This document shows, piece after piece, positions 23,997 to 33,179 of a stretch of 64,000 nucleotides of DNA. The notes under the pieces were generated by a model. That model saw only the letters and a program-made list of their open reading frames with translations, had not been told where the DNA came from and made no database searches. The position numbers and the translations under genes were made by a program. The first letter of the stretch is position 1. The number at the start of each line of letters is the position of its first letter. Source of the DNA: an uncultured Flavobacteriales bacterium (GTDB taxonomy: Bacteria > Bacteroidota > Bacteroidia > Flavobacteriales_E > Vicingaceae); the NCBI GenBank assembly GCA_937901255.1, contig CALCHN010000048.1, forward strand, positions 4,657 through 68,656, read 5' to 3'.

Positions 23997-26363
23997 TTAG
24001 AAATTATATGTTAAGTTGATTGAAAAGTTTCTTAATTGTTGAGGCATTACCGTTGACCAACCTGTGTAATATTTTTGGTCGGTTAAGTTATTTGCCTTAA
24101 AGATGATGCTATAATTTGTTCCTGAATAAGAAAGCGAAGCATTAAATATTTGGTAAGCAGGAAGTGCAAAAGTTCCTGTTGTTTCTCGGTTCATGGTTAA
24201 ATGCTCGCTAGCCGTATTTCCTCCAAAACCAACACCTAATCCTTTAAGTTTGGTAGTTTGTAATGTATAGCTTACCCAAAAATTGATTAATTCTTTAGGA
24301 CCGGCTTCTTCTGGACGGAAATTTAAGTACCCATTTTCAGGATTATCTTTTACCACTTCACTTTCATTTAAACTATATCCTGCAATAATGTTCAACCCAT
24401 TAACAGGGTTTGCCACCAAACTAAACTCATATCCTTTGCTTTCAACCTCGCCACCTTGAATAGAGTTGTTTACATTAGTTGGATCTGTCATTAATTTATT
24501 GCTTACCAAAATGTTGTAATAACTTACTGTAGCAGCAATTTTGTTTTTATAAATGTTTGTTTTTATACCCGCTTCGTATTGGTTTGCATTTTCTGGGTCG
24601 AAAGCTTTAACTCTTGGATTTGCTCCATTAGCATCAGCAACTTGTCGTGGTGCCACATTTACAAAACCATTCATGTAGTTGGCAAAAACGGATACTTTAT
24701 CTTTAATCGGTTGAAAAACAAATCCAAATTTTGGAGAAATGGCCATTTGATCTTTGTGTTCTTTTAAAGAGTAATCTCTAAAATTATCTACTCTTACACT
24801 TGCCATAACAGAAAGTGTAGGGAAGAAATTAATAACATCAGAAATATACGCACTCATTATTTCATTTCTCACATGAGAAGCTCCTGCAGTAGTTCCAATT
24901 AAAAGATTGTCAACATCTACGGTTGAAAGGTTTCCTGAATCTTCCCCATCCGATAAAGTTACCACACCATTGCCTACCCAACCATTGCTGTTGTTATATA
25001 CATTAGATTCGTAATAATCTACCCCTACTAACAAACGATTTCTTATTGGTCCGATTTTAAAATCACCGATGAAATTTTGCTGAACATCAGTTGTATGTGT
25101 TTGGCTATTTGCTTTTGAAATAAATCTGGTAAAAGAATCTCCATCGCCTAAATCCCATAAATAATGGTAATATCCTGCTGTTTTTGCTGTACTTTTAGAA
25201 AGAATGGTTTGCGATGTCCATTTATCGGAAAATTTATATAAGGCTTGAGCCTGCATTCCAAACATAGGATTGCTCATGCTTAAATCATTTCCTGTAAAAG
25301 AATTTTTATAGTTTCTTTCGAATAACTCAATGCTATTAAATGAAAGCGGTACATTTCTATTTAAAAATATCATTGGTGCATTTGCCGAAGTAGATTCAAG
25401 AATTTCAGTGTTGATGATAAAGGTTAATTTCTCATTTGCTTTAATTAAAAATGAAGGTGCAACAAAGAAAGATTTTTTAAAACCCGCATCTTGAAAGGTA
25501 TTTTGAGTATGATAAGAAGTATTAATTCTTGCAAAAACTTTATCGCTAAGAGGTGTGTTCACATCAAGAGCTACTCTACTTAACTCAAAACTTCCAACAG
25601 TATAACTTACACTTCCTCCAAAAGTCTCAAAAGGTTTTTTGGTGGTAACATTTATCAATCCACCATAAGAAATCATAGGACTACCATACAATGTTCCTGA
25701 TGGTCCTTTAATAACTTCAATCGCTTCAATGTTTGCCGGATCTAAAGCTCCATTATTTACTCCCGGAACTCCATTTACCATTGTTGGCTGAACAGAAAAT
25801 CCTCTCATTGAGTAATACTCCGCACCATCTCCTCCTCTACCGGTTGACTCCCATAGCCTAGTGATTCCTGTTGCATTTTTTAACGCATCATTAAAATTGG
25901 TTACCACTTGTTCTTTTAGCAGTTTTTCAGACACCGAATTATAAACTTGCGGGTTTTCAATGTCTTTTAACGGAAGTTTAGCTACAGTTTTACTAGTTTC
26001 TTTATAAAGTGGATTCGTTTTACTGTCGGTTATAATTATTTCCGAGAGCTCCATCGAACTTTGGTTTAAGGTAAAATTTACCTCCACTACCTTATCCACC
26101 TCAACAGTTACTTGTTTTTCTTGTTTTTCCAACCCGATGTAAGATGTAAAAATGGTATAAGTGCCCGCTTTAATATTTTTTATGATGAAATTCCCAGATT
26201 TGTCGGTAGTACTTCCTTTGGAACTGTTTTTTATTCCAACACTCACAAATTCAACGGGTTTTCCATCAGCACTTTTTACATTTCCTTTTATACTTCCTGT
26301 TTGTGCAAATAATGATAAGGCAAAACTAAATGCCATAAAACATAGAATAATTCTTTTTGTCAT
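23997..26363 (-). CDS. TonB-dependent siderophore receptor
   Basis: This 788-residue outer-membrane receptor has a signal peptide of about 20 residues ending in L-F-A-Q. A carboxypeptidase-like regulatory domain (about 22-108) follows, then a plug domain (about 125-235; I-E-V-I-K-G-P-S-G-T-L-Y-G) and a 22-strand barrel ending in N-L-T-Y-N-F. The plug sequence and the linked PepSY gene point to ferric-siderophore uptake rather than SusC-type glycan import. It needs TonB for energy, yet the only TonB-like gene in the window is broken. Regulation by iron is suggested by the Fur-like palindrome upstream. Confidence 0.92.
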   Translation of the reverse strand: MTKRIILCFMAFSFALSLFAQTGSIKGNVKSADGKPVEFVSVGIKNSSKGSTTDKSGNFIIKNIKAGTYTIFTSYIGLEKQEKQVTVEVDKVVEVNFTLNQSSMELSEIIITDSKTNPLYKETSKTVAKLPLKDIENPQVYNSVSEKLLKEQVVTNFNDALKNATGITRLWESTGRGGDGAEYYSMRGFSVQPTMVNGVPGVNNGALDPANIEAIEVIKGPSGTLYGSPMISYGGLINVTTKKPFETFGGSVSYTVGSFELSRVALDVNTPLSDKVFARINTSYHTQNTFQDAGFKKSFFVAPSFLIKANEKLTFIINTEILESTSANAPMIFLNRNVPLSFNSIELFERNYKNSFTGNDLSMSNPMFGMQAQALYKFSDKWTSQTILSKSTAKTAGYYHYLWDLGDGDSFTRFISKANSQTHTTDVQQNFIGDFKIGPIRNRLLVGVDYYESNVYNNSNGWVGNGVVTLSDGEDSGNLSTVDVDNLLIGTTAGASHVRNEIMSAYISDVINFFPTLSVMASVRVDNFRDYSLKEHKDQMAISPKFGFVFQPIKDKVSVFANYMNGFVNVAPRQVADANGANPRVKAFDPENANQYEAGIKTNIYKNKIAATVSYYNILVSNKLMTDPTNVNNSIQGGEVESKGYEFSLVANPVNGLNIIAGYSLNESEVVKDNPENGYLNFRPEEAGPKELINFWVSYTLQTTKLKGLGVGFGGNTASEHLTMNRETTGTFALPAYQIFNASLSYSGTNYSIIFKANNLTDQKYYTGWSTVMPQQLRNFSINLTYNF

Positions 26364-26404
26364 TGCTTAATTTTTTAATGATTAATTTTTTGACAAAATT
26401 GTTA

Positions 26405-26421
26405 TTTAGAATCATTCTAAA
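26405..26421. promoter_or_regulatory. Fur-like iron operator upstream of the siderophore receptor
   Basis: A perfect 17-base palindrome, TTTAGAAT-C-ATTCTAAA, lies 42-58 bases before the receptor ATG. Its size and AT-rich symmetrical form suit a Fur-family operator, and the downstream genes are iron-uptake genes. The assignment is by pattern and context. Confidence 0.55.
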
Positions 26422-26525
26422 CAATACCACTTTTAAGGTATATTGAAAAATAAGCGTTCAAGCACCTGAAAATACTAAGTACTACAAATTAGTAGTTTAG
26501 ATAAAATACATAAAAAATCGACTCA

Positions 26526-26545
26526 GCCTAAAAAATTTTTTAGCC
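26526..26545 (-). terminator. Short AT-rich palindrome downstream of recJ
   Basis: CTAAAAAATTTTTTAG, a 16-base perfect palindrome, lies about 40 bases past the recJ stop. The stem is all A-T apart from one terminal C-G pair, so it is a weak terminator candidate. Confidence 0.3.
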
Positions 26546-26583
26546 AAGCATATTTTCATTTTTTAAATACGTTTTCTTGAAAT

Positions 26584-28299
26584 TTATTCTCCCATCAAGC
26601 GAATATCCTTTACATTCAATTGTAAAGTTTTGATGTTGTTCCATTCGTTTTCTTCTATGGAATAAACCATTTTAAACAACACGCCTGGTTGTAATTCATC
26701 GATAAAATGTCCTAATCTAAATGCAATACAAGAAACAATTAATTCAGGATTTTCAGGTGAGTAAACATCTAATTTTAAATGGTTTTCGCCAACAATTCGG
26801 ATGTTATCGGTAGTCAGTAAATTTTCGCTTACAAATACCGGCTGCATATTTTCCGGACCACAAGGAGCAAATTGCTTTAACACACTATAAAAACGGGGCG
26901 TAATTTGAGTTAACTCCAACTTGGCGTCAATTTCTAATTTAGGAATAAGCATGTGGTCTTCAATGGTACTACTAACAATTTTTTCAAATTTTTCAATAAA
27001 AGCGGCTACATTTTCTGGAAGCAGGGTTAGGCCCGCAGCATATTTATGTCCACCATATTGCTCTAGCAAATCACTACAAGCATCAATGGCATTATACACG
27101 TCAAAATCTCTTACCGAACGTGCCGAACCTGTTACTTTGCCATCGGAATGCGTCAACACAATGGTCGGCTTGTAATGGGTTTCTATTAACCGAGATGCTA
27201 CAATGCCCACCACGCCTTTGTGCCAGTCTTCTTTATAAACTACGGTAGTTTTTCTAGTAGTAAAACGTTGGTCGCTTTCAATAATTTCTAGTGCTTGTTG
27301 TGTAATAGAAGTATCAATGTCTTTTCTGTCGGTGTTTAATTCATTGATTCCATTGCCGTAATCTATGGCATCATCATCATTATCTGCTACCAGCAATTCT
27401 ACTGCTTTGTTACCACTTTTCAATCTTCCCGCTGCATTTATTCGTGGGGCAATTGAAAAAACTACATCCGAAACAGTAAATTCTTTTTTATTGTTAGTTA
27501 AATTCACTAATGCTTTTATGCCCGGACGATTTAGTTGATTAAGCACTTTTAATCCGAAGTAAACAAAAATTCTGTTTTCTTCAGTTATTGGGACAATATC
27601 AGCACAAATACTAATGGCTAGCAAATCCAAATACGAAAACAACAATTCCTCATCATGCTTGTTCTTTTGCGTCCACGCTTGCATTAGTTTAAAGCCTACC
27701 CCGCAACCCGACAACTCTTTGTATGGATAATTGCAATCTTTTCTTTTTGGATCTAATACAGCAGCTGCATCAGGAATTTCATCTCCTGGGCGGTGATGAT
27801 CGCATATAATAAAATCCACTCCTTTTTCTTTTGCATAAGCTACTTTATCTATGGCTTTTATACCGCAGTCTAATGCAATAATGAGTTTAAAATCATTCTC
27901 TTTGGCAAAATCAATTCCTTGATAAGAAATGCCGTAGCCTTCTGCATATCTATCGGGAATGTAATAAGCTAACTTGTCGTAATAATTTTTCAAGTAGGCA
28001 TACACTAACGCTACAGAGGTTGTTCCATCAACATCATAATCTCCGTAAATTAATATTTTTTCGTTATTGGCAATGGCTTGTATTAATCTATCCACCGCTT
28101 TATCCATGTCTTTCATCAAAAAAGCATCATGAATATTATTCAAAACAGGACGAAAAAAATCTTTGGCTTTTTCAAAGGTATCAATACCTCTTTGAAGCAG
28201 TATATTAGTCAGTGTTGGGTCTAAGCTATTTAGTTTTTCAGAAAGTTTTTCTATTGCTTTAGCGTTGGAAGTAGGTTTTATTTGCCATTGGTATTGCAT
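26584..28299 (-). CDS. recJ: Single-stranded-DNA-specific exonuclease RecJ
   Basis: This 571-residue 5'-3' ssDNA exonuclease acts in recombination and mismatch repair. DHH-family motifs are visible: Y-G-D-Y-D-V-D-G-T-T (about 81-90), A-L-D-C-G-I-K, and D-H-H-R-P-G (about 167-172). DHHA1 follows with Y-K-E-D-W-H-K-G-V-V-G-I-V-A-S-R and G-G-H-K-Y-A-A-G, and an OB-fold lies at the C-terminus. The length is normal for the family. It stands alone on the minus strand, between the receptor promoter and the secreted-protein pair. Confidence 0.96.
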   Translation of the reverse strand: MQYQWQIKPTSNAKAIEKLSEKLNSLDPTLTNILLQRGIDTFEKAKDFFRPVLNNIHDAFLMKDMDKAVDRLIQAIANNEKILIYGDYDVDGTTSVALVYAYLKNYYDKLAYYIPDRYAEGYGISYQGIDFAKENDFKLIIALDCGIKAIDKVAYAKEKGVDFIICDHHRPGDEIPDAAAVLDPKRKDCNYPYKELSGCGVGFKLMQAWTQKNKHDEELLFSYLDLLAISICADIVPITEENRIFVYFGLKVLNQLNRPGIKALVNLTNNKKEFTVSDVVFSIAPRINAAGRLKSGNKAVELLVADNDDDAIDYGNGINELNTDRKDIDTSITQQALEIIESDQRFTTRKTTVVYKEDWHKGVVGIVASRLIETHYKPTIVLTHSDGKVTGSARSVRDFDVYNAIDACSDLLEQYGGHKYAAGLTLLPENVAAFIEKFEKIVSSTIEDHMLIPKLEIDAKLELTQITPRFYSVLKQFAPCGPENMQPVFVSENLLTTDNIRIVGENHLKLDVYSPENPELIVSCIAFRLGHFIDELQPGVLFKMVYSIEENEWNNIKTLQLNVKDIRLMGE

Positions 28300-28361
28300 G
28301 GAGAATTTTTATCTGATTAGTAAAATAGAATTGAAACAAAGATAATAAAATCTGTGTTAAA

Positions 28362-29060
28362 TTAATGTTCCAAATAAGGGCCATCAATCACTTTTATTTC
28401 TCTTGGTATTATTTTAATTTTTGGAAAAAAGTATGCTAATGAAATTTCTAATCTTAATCTATTTTCAAATCCATCCATTTGTTTGGCAAAAAAACTATCA
28501 ATTTTATCTCTATCTGTTTCTGTTTTCCATTTTCCAAAAGAATATCCATAGCCCGCCAGCAAATCTAGTCCTATTCTACCTCCAAATACTAATTTATATC
28601 CCAAATTAAACCCATAATCATGCATTATTGCATCGTTGGAAATGGTTGTATCTGATAATATAATTCTATTATTTACATTTTTTGAATCAATAAAGTTTTC
28701 TGTAATATGTCTGTATCTATAATGTAAGCCTAAAAAAAATCCAGTGGGAGCAGTTCTCCTTTTATTAGGAATGTAATACCTTACTTCCGGCATTATGCCC
28801 CAGCCCTTAACATTATAGACTTCTTCAATTCTTGTTACCTCAGTATTGCTTGGTGTATGTTCCAACTCTCCTGTTTCATATTTTCCAAATTCATAAGTAA
28901 TTAAAGTTGAGAAATTTTTTCCAAAAGTCCTTTCAAAACTAGGTCTGAAGATTGGTCCCCCAATGCCTAAAAAATCTATCTTTATAGTATTAGTTTGTGA
29001 ATACACATTTGACAAACAACAAACGATACTAGCTAATATAATAATTTTACTCCACTTCAT
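28362..29060 (-). CDS. Outer-membrane beta-barrel protein, DUF3575-like
   Basis: This 232-residue protein has a signal peptide of 21 residues ending in V-Y-S-Q. The mature part has repeated amphipathic strands with aromatic ends (F-L-G-I-G-G-P-I-F-R-P-S-F-E-R, G-W-G-I-M-P-E-V-R-Y-Y-I). It ends in a soluble tail rather than the usual aromatic residue. It resembles small porin-like proteins such as DUF3575, though that assignment is loose. Its ATG lies 3 bases after the stop of the upstream YwqK-like gene, so the two are probably translated from one mRNA. Confidence 0.7.
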   Translation of the reverse strand: MKWSKIIILASIVCCLSNVYSQTNTIKIDFLGIGGPIFRPSFERTFGKNFSTLITYEFGKYETGELEHTPSNTEVTRIEEVYNVKGWGIMPEVRYYIPNKRRTAPTGFFLGLHYRYRHITENFIDSKNVNNRIILSDTTISNDAIMHDYGFNLGYKLVFGGRIGLDLLAGYGYSFGKWKTETDRDKIDSFFAKQMDGFENRLRLEISLAYFFPKIKIIPREIKVIDGPYLEH

Positions 29061-29063
29061 AAA

Positions 29064-29939
29064 TTACTTTTCTTTAAGTCGATTAAACTCACTAACCCCG
29101 TATGTTGGATTAACTATTTTCATACTTGGAATACTATATTCCCCACCTGTTAGTAAGTCACACTTTAAAAAATAAGTTCTTCCTAACTTAACATCTAGCT
29201 TAATTTTAAATGAACTTTTCGCTACTTTATCAGAAACACTATTTATTGTTAATTCATATATTCCCTCTTGGGTTATTTCATACTCATAAACAAGTCCATT
29301 AATTACATCAACTACATTGCTATCATTAATATGTAATTCGTAATACATATTAGCCCCAGCATTCGCTTTAGGTCTATAAATTTTTATAATTGCATTCTCT
29401 TTTGATGGCTCTACAGACGTATAATCCTTATTTATCTTATTACTCTCTCGTATCTCTTCGGTATCAACTCCTTCTATGTATTTCTTTACTTCTTTTACGC
29501 TTCCATCTTGATTGTAATAAGTCCATTTGCCATCTTTTTTTCCTTTAATCATTTTTCCATCAGAAATTTTGATTTCATTATCATAAAAAACAACATCATA
29601 AACATCATTATCTTTATAAACGTAGTTTCTTTCTTCAACTAAATGATTTAAAGAATCGTACTTATTTTGCTTATACAATAAATTTAATGTGTGAGAGTAA
29701 TATTCGAATGTTACCTTACTTTTTAAAGTACCTGCTGAGTAATGATTAAGTTCTGTTAATTCTCCTTTTTGATTCCAACTTTTCCAAGCACCATCTTTGT
29801 TATTGTTAACATAATTACCTTGTTCTTGAAGAGTACCATCATTCCATAGTTTAGTAAATGTAGAATCTTGAGCAGCAGCTTGGAATGTTGTAAAAACAAA
29901 AAATGAAATAAAAAAAGAAAATAATGTACTTTTCATCAA
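29064..29939 (-). CDS. Secreted MORN/YwqK-like repeat protein with DUF2846-like C-terminus
   Basis: This 291-residue protein has a signal peptide of about 23 residues ending in A-A-A-Q. Residues 30-155 contain repeats of the MORN-variant/YwqK type (G-T-L-Q-E-Q-G-N-Y, D-G-A-W-K-S-W, G-K-K-D-G-K-W-T-Y-Y). Residues about 180-285 resemble DUF2846 (I-K-I-Y-R-P, Y-E-L-H-I-N-D, G-R-T-Y-F-L-K-C). It lies upstream of the barrel gene with a 3-base gap. YwqK proteins are sometimes labelled antitoxins, but the signal peptide argues against a cytoplasmic antitoxin here. The function is unknown. Confidence 0.72.
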   Translation of the reverse strand: MMKSTLFSFFISFFVFTTFQAAAQDSTFTKLWNDGTLQEQGNYVNNNKDGAWKSWNQKGELTELNHYSAGTLKSKVTFEYYSHTLNLLYKQNKYDSLNHLVEERNYVYKDNDVYDVVFYDNEIKISDGKMIKGKKDGKWTYYNQDGSVKEVKKYIEGVDTEEIRESNKINKDYTSVEPSKENAIIKIYRPKANAGANMYYELHINDSNVVDVINGLVYEYEITQEGIYELTINSVSDKVAKSSFKIKLDVKLGRTYFLKCDLLTGGEYSIPSMKIVNPTYGVSEFNRLKEK

Positions 29940-29962
29940 TAAGTTCTAGTAACAAATTAAAC

Positions 29963-31897
29963 CTAAGCCAACGCTTTATTTTCAGCAGTTTCCATCATAG
30001 ATTTTATTGTTTCAATTACAGCTTTTGCATCATAAAAACATTCTGCATAAAGTTCTTCTTGAGTTCCGTGGTCAACAAATTTATCTGGTATGCCTAATCT
30101 TTTTATTTGTGCCTGATAGTTGTTATCTGCCATAAATTCTAAAACAGCACTTCCCAAACCTCCCATGATGCAACCATCTTCTAAGGTAATTACCTTGTTG
30201 AATTTAGTGAATACCTCATGCAATAAAATTTCATCAATCGGTTTTACAAAACGCATATCGTAGTGAGCGATACTAATGTTAGCAGTTTCTTCCAATTTTT
30301 CAATGGCTTTTTTAGCTTCCAAGCCAATTGGCCCGATAGACAAAATAGCAATATCTTCACCATTTTTTAATCGCTGACCTGTACCAATTTTAATTTTCTT
30401 AAAAGGTGTTTTCCAATTTACCATAGAACCATTTCCTCTTGGATAACGAATAGAGAAAGGTCCATTGTTTTCTACTTGAGCGGTAAACATCAAATTTCTC
30501 AACTCTTCTTCGTTAATGGGTGAAGCCACTATCATGTTTGGAATACATCTAAAGTATGCCAGATCGTAAGCTCCATGATGAGTTGCACCATCAGCTCCCA
30601 CTACTCCTCCTCTATCCAAACAAAATACAACATGTAAATTTTGTAAGGCTACATCGTGTATCACTTGATCATAAGCACGCTGCATAAAAGAGGAGTAAAT
30701 ATTGCAAAATGGCACCAACCCCTGACTAGCCATTCCAGCAGAAAAAGTAACCGCATGTTGTTCTGCAATACCAACATCAAAAGCTCTGTCGGGCATAGCT
30801 TTCATCATTATGTTTAATGAACATCCTGAAGGCATGGCTGGTGTTACTCCAACAATTTTATCATTCTGTTCTGCTAATTCTACTATAGTATGTCCAAAAA
30901 CATCCTGAAACTTAGGCGGCTGCGGACTTTTAGGAGCTATTTTTATGATTTCGCCTGTTTCTTTATTAAAAATACCCGGAGCATGCCATTGAGTAGTATC
31001 ACCTAATTCAGCAGGCTCGTAGCCTTTACCTTTTTCGGTAACACAGTGTAAAATTTTTGGTCCGGGAATATCTTTTAAATCATCTAACACTTTCGCTAAG
31101 TAATTCACATCATGCCCGTCAACAGGCCCAAAATACCTAAAGTTTAAGGATTCAAATAAATTACTTTGTTTTAGTAAAGTAGATTTTATTCCATTCTCAA
31201 TTTTCTGAGCAATGGCTTGAGCATTTGGCCCGAATTTACTAATTAATCCTAGTAAATTCCATACCTCATCTTTTACTTTGTTGTAAGTATGTGATGTAGT
31301 AATATCTGTTAAATATTCTTTTAATGCCCCCACATTCGGGTCGATAGACATGCAGTTATCATTAAGAATAACCAACAAGTTGGTATCTTCGCTTCCTCCG
31401 TGGTTTAGACCTTCAAAAGCCAACCCTGCTGTCATAGAACCATCTCCAATAACTGCAATGTGTTGTTTGTTTTCTTTTTTATGACGAGATGCTACTGCCA
31501 TACCTAAAGCAGCAGAAATAGAAGTAGAAGAATGTCCTACAGCAAAAGTATCGTATTCGCTTTCAGATGGTTTAGGGAAACCACTAATTCCTTTATAAAT
31601 TCTATTAGTATGAAAAACCTCTCTTCTTCCGGTAAGGATTTTATGTCCGTAAGCTTGGTGACCAACATCCCAAACAATTTTATCGTTGGGAGTATCAAAA
31701 ACATAGTGTAAAGCAACAGTAAGTTCCACTACGCCTAAACTAGCTCCAAAATGTCCTCCTTTTTGAGAAACAACATCTACAATAAATTCTCTGAGTTCTT
31801 TACAAAGTTGTGGTAAGTCGTCCTCTGTTATTTTCTCTCTTAAATCTTGGGGATAAATGATTTGCTCAAGGAGCTTTCCTGTTTGGTACTCTGCCAT
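29963..31897 (-). CDS. dxs: 1-deoxy-D-xylulose-5-phosphate synthase
   Basis: This 644-residue thiamine-diphosphate enzyme makes DXP from pyruvate and glyceraldehyde 3-phosphate, the first step of the non-mevalonate isoprenoid pathway. Visible are G-H-Q-A-Y-G-H-K near residue 80, the ThDP motif G-D-G-S-M-T-A-G-L-A-F-E (about 151-162), and D-R-G-G-V-V-G-A-D-G-A-T-H in the second domain. ispF, a later enzyme of the same pathway, lies at 59582-60061. A TAATTTCG element (minus strand, 31927-31934) with TTG 21 bases upstream is a near-consensus promoter. Confidence 0.97.
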   Translation of the reverse strand: MAEYQTGKLLEQIIYPQDLREKITEDDLPQLCKELREFIVDVVSQKGGHFGASLGVVELTVALHYVFDTPNDKIVWDVGHQAYGHKILTGRREVFHTNRIYKGISGFPKPSESEYDTFAVGHSSTSISAALGMAVASRHKKENKQHIAVIGDGSMTAGLAFEGLNHGGSEDTNLLVILNDNCMSIDPNVGALKEYLTDITTSHTYNKVKDEVWNLLGLISKFGPNAQAIAQKIENGIKSTLLKQSNLFESLNFRYFGPVDGHDVNYLAKVLDDLKDIPGPKILHCVTEKGKGYEPAELGDTTQWHAPGIFNKETGEIIKIAPKSPQPPKFQDVFGHTIVELAEQNDKIVGVTPAMPSGCSLNIMMKAMPDRAFDVGIAEQHAVTFSAGMASQGLVPFCNIYSSFMQRAYDQVIHDVALQNLHVVFCLDRGGVVGADGATHHGAYDLAYFRCIPNMIVASPINEEELRNLMFTAQVENNGPFSIRYPRGNGSMVNWKTPFKKIKIGTGQRLKNGEDIAILSIGPIGLEAKKAIEKLEETANISIAHYDMRFVKPIDEILLHEVFTKFNKVITLEDGCIMGGLGSAVLEFMADNNYQAQIKRLGIPDKFVDHGTQEELYAECFYDAKAVIETIKSMMETAENKALA

Positions 31898-31926
31898 GTA
31901 TAATCCGTTGTTAAAAAATCTACTTA

Positions 31927-31958
31927 CGAAATTACGCCTTTTTTAATTTTACCTACAA
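31927..31958 (-). promoter_or_regulatory. Likely promoter of dxs
   Basis: On the minus strand, TTG (31956-31958) is followed after 21 bases by TAATTTCG (31927-31934), one base off the TAnnTTTG consensus, about 30 bases before the ATG. Confidence 0.4.
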
Positions 31959-31999
31959 CGTTTTTCCGGAAAGAAATTACTAATAGTTGTTAATAACTG

Positions 32000-33139
32000 T
32001 TACTTTCTTAAAGTTACTGATTGTTTAAATTCGTAAGGTTTGTTATCTTCTCCTAAGGCATTAATAACTAGGAAATAAGTCCCATCAGCAACAGGCTGAC
32101 TATTCATGTCTTTACCATCCCAAAATCCTGAAATAGTATTCCATTCAAAAACAACAGTTCCATTTTGGTTGTAAACAACCGCTTTAAACTCTTTAATATT
32201 TTCTCCTTCAATTAGTAAAATATCATTTTTACCATCTCCATTAGGAGTAAAAATATTTTGAATATCAGATATAGAAGATTTTACAAGCGATAAAACTTCA
32301 ATGTTTTCGGTAATGGTTTTAGTTTTCCCTTGCTTATCTTTTACGGTAAGTAGTACTTCATATTTACCCGGATTATCAAATGTATGATACACATTTTCAC
32401 CCGACTTAGTTGTACCATCAATTTTCCATTCATAATCGGCAGCTTCTCCATTTGCATTAAACTCTACATATAAAGGAGCATCGCCTTTTTTTGTACTTGC
32501 TTTTAAGCTAACATTTGCCAACACATCTACTTTTGGTGTATTGGTTGTTGACGTTTGAGTTGGTGGTGTATTGGTAGTTGTTACCACCGTACTTTGTGTT
32601 TGTGTTTCCTTATTATTTTCAACAACAGTATTGCTAGATGTTGTAGTAGTTGCAGTTGTATTATTGTTGTTTACAGTGTTGTTAGTATTATTTTTTTCGG
32701 TTGAAGTAAGGTCTTTTTCCTCCACTTCATTTTGTTGAGGAGTTATCAGATTGCTTTTATTTTCTGTAGTGTTATTTTCTGTTGTTAATGGTATTTCAGT
32801 TGCTGTTTCTTCAATAATTTGTGGAGCTGAGTTTTCAGTTATTACTTGGTTTTCGGCAACTTCATTAGTGTTAATTGGTTCTTCTTTAAACGCATTGTAA
32901 ATTAACACTGAAGAGGTAACTACAACTGCAGAGGTAATAGTAGCTGCGGCAATTTTAAAGAAAGCACTTTTAGCAGCAAAACCTCCTGCATTTCCTGCAG
33001 ATGAAGATGAGGCTGCAGATGAAGCTGGTGAGTTAATAGACTGCTGTATATTGTTCCATACAGAAGCATCAACATTAGCTTCATAATTTTCAAAGCTATC
33101 TTTAAAAAGTTGTTCTATATTTTCAAATTCTTTTTTCAT
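32000..33139 (-). CDS. Membrane-anchored PKD protein with type B T9SS-like C-terminal domain, partner of ECF sigma factor
   Basis: This 379-residue protein starts at ATG 33139; an upstream TTG at 33151 is less likely. It has a cytoplasmic N-terminus (1-60, with V-W-N-N-I near 27) and an A/S-rich stretch. One membrane helix lies at about 62-82, followed by a very long T/N/E-rich linker (85-200) and a PKD-like domain (about 204-282). The C-terminal gliding-associated domain at 296-379 opens with the canonical F-T-P-N-G-D-G-K-N-D and contains G-F-W-D-G-K. It lacks a cleavable signal peptide, which is odd for a T9SS cargo domain. It follows an ECF sigma gene and is a paralogue of the protein at 6046-7320. 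Confidence 0.83.
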   Translation of the reverse strand: MKKEFENIEQLFKDSFENYEANVDASVWNNIQQSINSPASSAASSSSAGNAGGFAAKSAFFKIAAATITSAVVVTSSVLIYNAFKEEPINTNEVAENQVITENSAPQIIEETATEIPLTTENNTTENKSNLITPQQNEVEEKDLTSTEKNNTNNTVNNNNTTATTTTSSNTVVENNKETQTQSTVVTTTNTPPTQTSTTNTPKVDVLANVSLKASTKKGDAPLYVEFNANGEAADYEWKIDGTTKSGENVYHTFDNPGKYEVLLTVKDKQGKTKTITENIEVLSLVKSSISDIQNIFTPNGDGKNDILLIEGENIKEFKAVVYNQNGTVVFEWNTISGFWDGKDMNSQPVADGTYFLVINALGEDNKPYEFKQSVTLRK

Positions 33140-33152
33140 AATTCTTAGCAAG

Positions 33153-33176
33153 TCCCCCTTCGGGGGATTTTAGGGG
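33153..33176. other. CCCCC-TTC-GGGGG hairpin and GGGGG box in the sigma/PKD spacer
   Basis: A 5-bp G-C stem with a 3-base loop, followed by a second GGGGG run, lies between the sigma-factor stop (33180) and the PKD gene start (33139). In this AT-rich setting it is a strong local mRNA hairpin. It may adjust the ratio of the two products. Short G/C-box repeats of this kind are scattered in related genomes. Confidence 0.45.
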
Positions 33177-33179
33177 GCT

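Noticed and set aside
29064..29939. YwqK-type toxin-antitoxin module
   Set aside because: The protein has a clear signal peptide, and its neighbour is an outer-membrane barrel, not a toxin.
33140..33151. TTG start for the second PKD protein at 33151
   Set aside because: ATG 33139 begins the same M-[KD]-K-[EF]-F-E pattern as the paralogue, and the extra codons lie beside the G-C hairpin.
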